This document shows, piece after piece, positions 1-5,302 of a stretch of DNA of 5,302 nt (the first letter of the stretch is position 1; each line of letters begins with the position of its first letter). Location of the stretch: contig DYDC01000205.1 of NCBI GenBank assembly GCA_020718125.1, forward strand, positions 1 to 5,302, in the 5' to 3' direction. The translations under genes and the position numbers were made by a program. Below the pieces are notes generated by a model that ran no database searches, was not told the origin of the DNA, and worked only from the letters and a program-made list of their open reading frames with translations. Source of the DNA: Methylacidiphilum sp. (GTDB taxonomy: Bacteria; Verrucomicrobiota; Verrucomicrobiia; CAIQCK01).

Positions 1-71
1 AAGAGGCCGAATCCCCGGCGGGCTTGTGTGGAGTTGTTTCCATGCGTTCATTGTGCCACAACCCTCTTGGT

Positions 72-86
72 TCCGGCTACGCCGGA
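72..86. repeat. Small hairpin downstream of the large gene, possible dispersed repeat or weak terminator
   Basis: TCCGGC-TAC-GCCGGA forms a perfect 6-bp stem with a 3-base loop, followed by GGCTAAGCC (91-99), a second tiny hairpin. It lies about 45-60 bases past the stop codon of the large protein in the direction of transcription. There is no U-tract after the stem on either strand, so a standard intrinsic terminator is not supported; an intergenic REP-like repeat is equally possible. Nothing else is recognisable in positions 1-129. Confidence 0.35.
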
Positions 87-129
87 TTAGGGCTAAGCCT
101 TTCGCCCCATGGACATCAAAACCAAACTG

Positions 130-3100
130 CTACTTCGCGGTTGCTGCCTGCGCCACCGGCGGGATGGTTGCCGCGGGCGAGGGGGCGATGGTGACGCGGA
201 AGCCGACGTTATAGACTTGGCGCCACGCGGGGTATTTCCAGCGGAAGGCGGAGCCGGCGCGATTGGGTTTGTCGTCCCAGGAACCGCCGCGCACGACGCA
301 CTCGATGGCTTCGTCGCGCGGGTCGGCGTCGGCGGGCGGGGCGTTCAACAGCGGCGTGTAGGCGCTGCGGGTCCATTCGGCGACGTTGCCGTGCATGTCG
401 TGCAGGCCCCACGGGTTCGCTTGGTAGGAACCGACCGGCGCGGACACCATCTGGCCGTCGTTGGAGCGGTTGTCGCGCAGGAACCATTTCGGTTTGCCGT
501 CGAAGGCCATTTTCTCGCGCTCGCGTCCGGCGAGGTTTTCGAGCTTGGAGAAGTCGCTGTCGGTGTCGCCATACCAGAACGGTGTGGCCGTGCCCGCGCG
601 GCAGGCCCATTCCCATTGCGCCTCGCCCGGCAACGTCACGGGGCGGCCGGTCTTCGCCGCGAGCGCCGCGCAGAACTGGCGGGCTTGATGCCAGGAGACG
701 CGGACGGCAGGTTGCAGCGGATCGCTCAACGGATGGCCTTCGCCACGCCAGTCAATGCTGCGCCACGACTCGAAGCCGCTGAAATGCTTCGGGTCCACCA
801 ACGCCTGGAACTCGCGGTTGCTGACTTCGCGTTTGCTCATGTAGAAGGGCTTCTCGATGACGCTGACGGCGCGCGGCTGTTCGTCGGGCGCCCCGCCGAC
901 CTGGCCCATGACGAACGAGCCTGCGGGAATCAGGACGAAGTCCATGGTCATGCCGTCCTGGAGCGGGAGTTTGAGTTCCACGGCCAGGCCAGCGGTTTGT
1001 TGCATCTTCTGTGCAGTCTTCGCATCGAACGGCCAGCCGGCGGGCGCGGCGGGAACGGGTGCCGGCGTGGGAGCGGCGGCCGGCGCAATGAACTTCGGCG
1101 CGGGCGGCGCGGGCGGGATTTGTTCCACGTCAATGGTGCGGCCGGCGCCGCGGCGGTATTCTTCGAGCCGCCGCTCGTAGTAGTTTGTCTGAACGCCCCA
1201 CTCGCTGAATTTCCACGAACCGTGATCGGGCGCGCCGAGGTCAATCCACGCGTAGAGCCGACGCCAGGCTTCGTCGTCGAGCCGGACGTTGTGATGGCCC
1301 TTGGCGAGGAGTTGGACCAACGGACTGGTGTCGGCGGCAAACTCCGCGGCGACTTGGAGCCGGACATTGCTCTCGGCCGAGGGTCGCCGGACATAGGGAT
1401 GCAGCGCAATAAACGACGGCGTGAGGACGGTGTGGACCGTGGATTCCGTCGCGGCGTGATAGGCTTTGTTGATGGCCAGCTTCTCCGCCTCCGACTTGCG
1501 GGCGAAATCGGGACGGCCGGTTTTGGTTCCGTCGTGGCAACCGGCGCAGAAACGGTCGAGCACAGGCTGGATTTCCACTTCGAAGTCGAACCCGCGCGGC
1601 TGGCCGAACCAAGGCTGGATCGCAGCGGGCGGGTTGCGGGCGGCCATGGCGTTCGCCACGGGCAGCGACGTGCTCTGCTGTTCATGGCAACCGGCGCAGG
1701 AGACGACTTCGCCGGGCATGGCGGCGCACCAACTGCGCATCTGTTGCAGCGCGCGGCCCTCGGCGTCGAGCGGTTGCATGGAGACCGGGAGGTTGGCCGG
1801 TATTTTGAAATGCGCCGAGCCATCTTCCGCGACCGGCACCGTGCCCAGCAGGTAACGCGGCTCCCACGGGCCGTCTTCGCCGGTCGTCGCCAAGTGACCG
1901 TAGGAGAAGCCCTGTTTGCCCGCGCCGCCGTGGCGATAGTAGTAGCTGTAGGAGAACAGCCGCAGTTGCTTGACGCTGCCGCGCGGCACGCCCGCCAGAC
2001 CGGGGCCGTGATAGACGTCCTGCAAATAGACGGTCGCTTCCTTCGCGGCGAGGTTCACGCGGTCGGGAATCACCGGCGGACGCGGCCGTTTCTTCAGCGG
2101 GATCGGATCAAACAGCGACTTGCCGGGGATGCGACAGACCTCGGTGATGTTGTCGAAAACGTCCACGAGATAGATCGCGAACTCCTCCTGTTCGGCGCTC
2201 AAGCGGCCGGAGACGAGGAAGTATTTTTCGCTGAGCGGCCACGGATGGACGAACTTCGGCCACTCATTGCTGTAGAGCGCATCCTCCACGATGCGCTCGA
2301 CCTTCTTCCCGTGGCCGGGAATGGCCTGCACCGCGCCCTCGGTTTCTTTGCGGCCGCGCGCGGGATCGAACAGGATCAGCTTGCCCATCTTGTTCGGGCC
2401 GTGATGGCCGCAGACGATGCCGGCCACCATCGTCGGATGACCGGGGATGGCGCGCGCGTGGAAAATGGAGTTCGGCCAGTAGGAGTTGCTGCCGTAATAT
2501 TCCACCTGCCCCGTGCCGTCCGGGTTCATGTGGAACAGCATCCGCGCGAACTGGTGGCTGATGTTGGCGTATTCGTAGCGGGTGTAGAGCACGCGCCCGT
2601 TGTTGAGCACGCCCGGATGCCAGTTGCTCTCCTGGTCGAACGTCAGCATCCGCGTCGTGTCGCGCGCGGGATCATAAAGACAAAGCCCGGTGACATACGA
2701 ACTGCCGTCCTCGCAAGGCACGGCGTGGAACCCGCGGGTCGAATTGAAGAGGATGCGGCCATCGGGCAGATAGCAGGCATCGCCGTTGTCCACGTCCGCG
2801 GGCGTGTCCTTCGTCATCTGTCGCAGGCCGCCGCCGTCGAGCTTCATCTCGAACACCTGAAACGCGCCCGCCTCATCCGGGTAGGAGAAGAGCAGACGGT
2901 CCGCGTCGTAGTGCAACTCCAGATGCTGGACCATGCGGCCGAAGGCGGGCTTGAAAACCGTCCGCAGCGCGGCTCCGCCAGCCTTCGTCGGCACAGCAAT
3001 GATCTCATCCTGCCAAAACGAATTCACTGGAGGGCTTTTGGGTCGAAAGTCGCACGCCCAGTTCACCGTGAAGCCATACCTTTGGCCCCAGTCCCAGTAA

Positions 3101-4125
3101 AGGTGCGACCGAGCGCCCTTGATCTGGCGGCTGAGGCAGACGAGTTCCTTCGCGTCCAGCAGCGGATTGGCCAGCAACAGATCGCGGCCGAACGCGAACA
3201 ACCTCTCCGCATCCCGCATCGCCTGTGGAATCGCCTGCCGAATCGCCTTCGAGTCGCCGTCCTCCAGCGCCTCGCGCAACGCCGGCAGCCGCCGTTCCCA
3301 AGCCGCCAGTTTCGCGTCCAAGTCGGCGGGCGCGTTTCCGAGATCCGCCAGCGCGCGGCGCAGCGCGGGCGGGTTGAATTCCACCGCCAGCCGCGCCAGC
3401 CAATGCCGCCGTTCACGGTCGAGTTCCAGCAGCGCGGTCAAGCCGGCCTGGCTCTCTTCGTCGCGCAACTTCGCCGCAAGCGCCAGACACTCCTCGCGCA
3501 GCGCCATCGAACGGACCATGCCCGCGAGCCGCTGCGCATGGGCCTTGGGCGACTCATGTGGCATCCGTTTCGGGTCTCGCAACGCCGCCGCCTCAATGCG
3601 CCGCACTGTTTGCCACTTCTGCCCGTCGAGTGAGACCTGCACTTCGATGTCCTGGTCCACTCGATCCTGAAAATGGCCCGTGCGGTCGCGCGAGAACGCC
3701 ACGCGGTTGATCTCCGTCACGGCCGGCAGGCTGATCTGCGCCCAGCCTCGGAGGTTGCCCGCGGCGGGAATCCAACTGCGCGCATTGCCGTATTGCCCGT
3801 CGTTGAGATGCTCGATCTTGTGGCTGCGGTTGTCGGCGAAACAGGAAGACGCCGTTGCCTTCGCGCCGGCGGTTGCCAGCGCGACGTTGCCCGGCTTGCC
3901 CGGCGAAAAGATTTCCAGTTCGTCCACGCAAGGCTCGCCGCTGCGGCAGAGGAGCGCCAACCGCACGTCGCGCGCGCGGATGGCGTCGAAGGAGATTTCC
4001 ATGACGCCCGCAGTCAACCCGGAACTGGCGCGTCTGGGCTTCTTCGGCGCCGGCGCATCGGCAGCGTGCAACACGGCCAAAGGCGTGATGAGTAATGCAG
4101 TGAGGAGTGTAAGGGTTTGTTTCAT
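130..4125 (-). CDS. Exported multidomain dihaem protein: discoidin-like, HzsA-like propeller, two CXXCH sites, SUMF1/FGE-type domain
   Basis: This 1331-residue protein is probably Sec-exported. Residues 1-22 form a signal peptide (Lys near the start, hydrophobic core, cleavage near LHA/HAA). Residues about 65-178 look like a discoidin (F5/8 type C-like) domain, with HLNDGQYGN and SLDGQKW. Residues 180-320 are charged and probably helical. Residues 370-680 hold propeller-type repeats (RLLFSYPDEAG, YLPDGRILFNSTR, LNNGRVLYTRYEY), as in the middle domain of hydrazine synthase alpha. Two CAGCH haem sites (810-814, 860-864) follow, then GHHNVRL and LYAWIDLGAP. A Pro/Ala linker (1004-1029) leads to a SUMF1/FGE-type domain (1055-1312) with HGNVAEW, VRGGSW and NVGFRV. 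This fold has no cysteine after residue 1276, so formylglycine-generating activity is unlikely. The ATG overlaps the regulator's TGA. Domain identities are by motif recognition; the actual function is unknown. Extracytoplasmic redox or ligand binding is inferred. It should not be named hydrazine synthase. Confidence 0.93.
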   Translation of the reverse strand: MKQTLTLLTALLITPLAVLHAADAPAPKKPRRASSGLTAGVMEISFDAIRARDVRLALLCRSGEPCVDELEIFSPGKPGNVALATAGAKATASSCFADNRSHKIEHLNDGQYGNARSWIPAAGNLRGWAQISLPAVTEINRVAFSRDRTGHFQDRVDQDIEVQVSLDGQKWQTVRRIEAAALRDPKRMPHESPKAHAQRLAGMVRSMALREECLALAAKLRDEESQAGLTALLELDRERRHWLARLAVEFNPPALRRALADLGNAPADLDAKLAAWERRLPALREALEDGDSKAIRQAIPQAMRDAERLFAFGRDLLLANPLLDAKELVCLSRQIKGARSHLYWDWGQRYGFTVNWACDFRPKSPPVNSFWQDEIIAVPTKAGGAALRTVFKPAFGRMVQHLELHYDADRLLFSYPDEAGAFQVFEMKLDGGGLRQMTKDTPADVDNGDACYLPDGRILFNSTRGFHAVPCEDGSSYVTGLCLYDPARDTTRMLTFDQESNWHPGVLNNGRVLYTRYEYANISHQFARMLFHMNPDGTGQVEYYGSNSYWPNSIFHARAIPGHPTMVAGIVCGHHGPNKMGKLILFDPARGRKETEGAVQAIPGHGKKVERIVEDALYSNEWPKFVHPWPLSEKYFLVSGRLSAEQEEFAIYLVDVFDNITEVCRIPGKSLFDPIPLKKRPRPPVIPDRVNLAAKEATVYLQDVYHGPGLAGVPRGSVKQLRLFSYSYYYRHGGAGKQGFSYGHLATTGEDGPWEPRYLLGTVPVAEDGSAHFKIPANLPVSMQPLDAEGRALQQMRSWCAAMPGEVVSCAGCHEQQSTSLPVANAMAARNPPAAIQPWFGQPRGFDFEVEIQPVLDRFCAGCHDGTKTGRPDFARKSEAEKLAINKAYHAATESTVHTVLTPSFIALHPYVRRPSAESNVRLQVAAEFAADTSPLVQLLAKGHHNVRLDDEAWRRLYAWIDLGAPDHGSWKFSEWGVQTNYYERRLEEYRRGAGRTIDVEQIPPAPPAPKFIAPAAAPTPAPVPAAPAGWPFDAKTAQKMQQTAGLAVELKLPLQDGMTMDFVLIPAGSFVMGQVGGAPDEQPRAVSVIEKPFYMSKREVSNREFQALVDPKHFSGFESWRSIDWRGEGHPLSDPLQPAVRVSWHQARQFCAALAAKTGRPVTLPGEAQWEWACRAGTATPFWYGDTDSDFSKLENLAGREREKMAFDGKPKWFLRDNRSNDGQMVSAPVGSYQANPWGLHDMHGNVAEWTRSAYTPLLNAPPADADPRDEAIECVVRGGSWDDKPNRAGSAFRWKYPAWRQVYNVGFRVTIAPSPAATIPPVAQAATAK

Positions 4126-4979
4126 GGCCTTCCGTTCGTCGTCCGAGCATTCACTTCAAGATGCTTCGTCCCGTTGCCAAAGCCCATGCGTGCCGAGATG
4201 CGGTCCGCGTGGGCGCGCACGGCGGCGCCGACCTCCGGGATGCGTTTGCGCTCCAAATCCATCATCAACCCGGTCGTCCAAACGGCGGCCACCGGATATG
4301 CCGCGCGGTCGAAGACTGGCGCGCCGATGCAATAAACCCCCTCGAACTGCTCGGCGTTGTCGAAGGCATAACCCTTCTCAACCACCGCCGCCAATTCGCG
4401 GCGCAACTCGTCCTTGGTCGTGATCGTCCGCTCGTTGAACCGGACGAACTTCGTCGCCGCGATGACGGCCTCGCGTTCCTTTTCCGGCAGAAAAGCCAGC
4501 ATCGCCTTGCCGGGAGCCGAGCTATACGCCGGCACGCGATAGCCGAGCTTGGAAACGAAGCAGAACATCCGGCTGCCGATCGCTTCGTCCAGCACGACGA
4601 CCTCCGCGCCTTCCCGCACGCCGATGAGCACGGTGTCCACGACGACGTCACGCAGTTCCCGCATGATGTCCAACGCGTGCTCGACCAGGTTGGTTTCCGT
4701 GATGGCGCGCTGGCCGATGAGCAGCAGTTTCCGCGTCATGCGGATCTGTTTGGTCTCCGGATCGCGGCTGACCAGTCCCAGTTCCTCCAGCGCCATCACG
4801 ATCCGATAGGCGCTGGAGACCGGGAATTTCAGGTCGTCCGCAATTTCGGTGAGCACGCGCCCACGCGGATGGGCCGAGAGGTTTTCGAGGATTTGGAGCC
4901 CGATCCGCAAGCCCGGCACGTCGTAGTTCGGCTTGGACTTCTTCGGCCGCCTTCCGGCCCGCGCAGTGTGATTTTGCAT
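4122..4979 (-). CDS. IclR-family transcriptional regulator
   Basis: This cytoplasmic DNA-binding regulator has 285 residues from the chosen ATG, a normal IclR length. An N-terminal basic stretch (RAGRRPKKSK) precedes a winged helix-turn-helix at about residues 20-85, with GLQILENLSA, TEIADDLKFPVSSAYRIV as the helix-turn-helix core and LGLVSRD in the wing. The rest is the IclR effector domain: VVVLDEAIGSR, then SSAPGKAMLAFLPE (a family hallmark), KGYAFDNAEQFEGVYCIGAPVFD and a closing AAVWTTGLM strand. The ligand cannot be predicted; family members usually sense small organic acids or aromatic compounds. A TTG at 5021 would add 14 residues, but that stretch overlaps a candidate promoter and operator, and neither start has a clear Shine-Dalgarno, so ATG 4979 is preferred. 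The stop overlaps the next gene's start as ATGA, so this regulator probably controls an operon containing itself and the exported dihaem protein. Confidence 0.93.
   Translation of the reverse strand: MQNHTARAGRRPKKSKPNYDVPGLRIGLQILENLSAHPRGRVLTEIADDLKFPVSSAYRIVMALEELGLVSRDPETKQIRMTRKLLLIGQRAITETNLVEHALDIMRELRDVVVDTVLIGVREGAEVVVLDEAIGSRMFCFVSKLGYRVPAYSSAPGKAMLAFLPEKEREAVIAATKFVRFNERTITTKDELRRELAAVVEKGYAFDNAEQFEGVYCIGAPVFDRAAYPVAAVWTTGLMMDLERKRIPEVGAAVRAHADRISARMGFGNGTKHLEVNARTTNGRP
4128..4133 (-). promoter_or_regulatory. Weak ribosome binding site of the large exported protein, inside the end of the regulator gene
   Basis: GGAAGG lies two bases before the ATG of the large protein, within the last codons of the regulator gene. 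The spacing is short for a Shine-Dalgarno, so initiation may depend mainly on ribosomes terminating at the overlapping ATGA. Confidence 0.4.
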
Positions 4980-5005
4980 ATACAACCAGCTTTTATATGC
5001 AAAAT
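4971..5005. promoter_or_regulatory. Perfect 12-bp inverted repeat, candidate IclR operator
   Basis: The arms ATTTTGCATATA (4971-4982) and TATATGCAAAAT (4994-5005) are exact reverse complements separated by 11 bases, giving a 23-bp centre-to-centre spacing, about two helical turns on one face of the DNA. Each arm carries a central TGCA. The element is markedly AT-rich in a GC-rich region and covers both a candidate -10 box and the preferred start codon of the regulator. IclR proteins commonly bind palindromic sites near their own promoters, so autoregulation is the natural reading. The repeat is seen directly; its role as an operator is inferred. Confidence 0.6.
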
Positions 5006-5021
5006 CATCGGCGCGCAACAA
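4992..5021 (-). promoter_or_regulatory. Candidate sigma-70-like promoter of the iclR-type operon
   Basis: On the minus strand, TTGTTG (5016-5021) and TATAAA (4992-4997) are separated by 18 bases. This would put the transcript start near 4985, only a few bases before the ATG at 4979, which implies a very short leader or leaderless message and fits the absence of a Shine-Dalgarno. The -10 box overlaps one arm of the inverted repeat, so a bound repressor would block polymerase. The match is by eye only. An alternative is a start at TTG 5021 or 5018 with a promoter further upstream. Confidence 0.3.
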
Positions 5022-5028
5022 GAAACGG

Positions 5029-5249
5029 TCAGTCGTAGAGCGCTTGCTGAATCTCCGGCATCGCCAGCGGCCTGGCCGGCGAGTTGTTTGGCCTGCTCGG
5101 CGGGATCGAACGAGCCGTAGAAAACCGCGTTGCAGTCAATCCACGCCGCCAGACGGCGCAGGTCGGCGTCGGTGAGTTTTACGCCTTCGTGGCCGGCGCG
5201 CAACATCTTCATCAGCCGGCTGCCGAGCACGCCGTAAACGCCGCCGACG
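5029..5249 (-). pseudogene. C-terminal remnant of a second HzsA-like haem-domain protein, N-truncated and frameshifted
   Basis: In one frame the minus strand reads LGSRLMKMLRAGHEGVKL, then RRLAAWIDCNAVFYGSFDP and AEQAKQLAGQ. This matches the tail of the haem domain in the neighbouring large protein (SPLVQLLAKGHHNVRL, then RRLYAWIDLGAPDHGSW), so it is the end of a related protein. After the Gln codon at 5072-5074 the frame runs on into unrelated residues. Skipping one base (near 5071) gives PLAMPEIQQALYD followed by TGA at 5029-5031, a plausible natural C-terminus. Upstream, homology stops near 5249 where repeat-like sequence begins, and an in-frame TGA lies at 5294-5296, so no haem motifs or signal peptide remain. 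The fragment is therefore probably a decayed paralogue. A sequencing error could explain the frameshift but not the missing N-terminus. The exact left and right limits are estimates. Confidence 0.72.
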
Positions 5250-5302
5250 GGCAATGGGCAATGGGGGTCAGGTCTCAACATTAGACATTTCCCTCATCAC
5301 TT
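5250..5302. repeat. Repeat-like sequence abutting the truncated gene, possible mobile-element or REP-type end
   Basis: A tandem GGGCAAT duplication (5249-5255, 5256-5262) is followed by GGGGGTCAGGTCTCAACATT and TAGACATTTCC. GTCT (5272-5275) and AGAC (5283-5286) can pair as a short hairpin with a 7-base loop. The sequence is non-coding in character, begins where homology of the upstream remnant stops, and runs off the window. From memory, GGGGTCAGGTCT-type sequences recur near REP-associated (IS200-like) transposase genes and as dispersed repeats in environmental bacteria. No transposase is visible here, so the assignment is tentative. Confidence 0.4.

Noticed and set aside
72..86. Rho-independent terminator
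   Set aside because: The stem is short and no U-run follows it on either strand.
109..3633. Very long open frame on the plus strand, antisense to the large protein
   Set aside because: It is a GC-rich shadow of the minus-strand gene: rich in Arg, Ala, Gly and Val, with no domain or signal peptide, while the opposite strand has many clear family motifs.
130..4125. Naming the large protein hydrazine synthase
   Set aside because: Only the propeller and haem layout resemble the alpha subunit. No beta or gamma subunit or other anammox genes are present, and extra discoidin-like and SUMF1-type domains are fused on.
4161..5120. Plus-strand open frame opposite the IclR gene
   Set aside because: His/Arg/Ala-rich translation with no family features; the minus strand carries an unmistakable IclR protein over the same bases.
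4829..5281. Continuous minus-strand open frame read as one 150-residue gene
   Set aside because: Only about 5072-5249 has family-like sequence. The rest runs out of frame into the start of the IclR gene, and its first residues come from repeat-like sequence.
1..5302. CRISPR array, tRNA or rRNA
   Set aside because: No regularly spaced repeats and no cloverleaf or rRNA-like conserved segments were seen; almost all of the window is protein-coding.

Overview
The window is a GC-rich bacterial segment in which all supported coding sequence lies on the minus strand. The main protein is large and exported. It joins a discoidin-like domain, a hydrazine-synthase-alpha-like propeller, two CXXCH haem sites and a SUMF1/FGE-type domain. 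Architectures of this kind are characteristic of Planctomycetota and Verrucomicrobiota, so a PVC-superphylum bacterium is the best guess. This is inference; no rRNA or marker gene is present.

Reading in the direction of transcription, from high to low coordinates: (1) About 5250-5302 is a repeat-like sequence with a GGGCAAT tandem duplication and a GGGGTCAGGTCTC motif. It resembles dispersed or mobile-element-associated repeats. (2) About 5029-5249 is the C-terminal stub of a second haem-domain protein of the same superfamily as the main gene. It lacks its N-terminus and carries a one-base frameshift near 5071, beyond which the expected C-terminus is readable in another frame. (3) At 4971-5005 is a perfect 12-bp inverted repeat lying over a candidate promoter and the start codon of the next gene. 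(4) 4122-4979 encodes an IclR-family transcription regulator. (5) 130-4125 encodes the 1331-residue exported multidomain protein; its ATG overlaps the regulator's TGA as ATGA. (6) 1-129 is non-coding downstream sequence with a small hairpin repeat.

The regulator and the large protein appear to form a two-gene, translationally coupled operon, probably under autoregulation through the inverted repeat. The large protein would act outside the cytoplasm as a dihaem, propeller-bearing redox or binding protein. Its substrate cannot be read from the sequence. Its SUMF1 domain lacks the cysteines needed for formylglycine-generating activity. The stub upstream suggests that two related haem proteins once flanked the regulator and that the upstream one has been destroyed, probably by insertion or recombination at the repeat.
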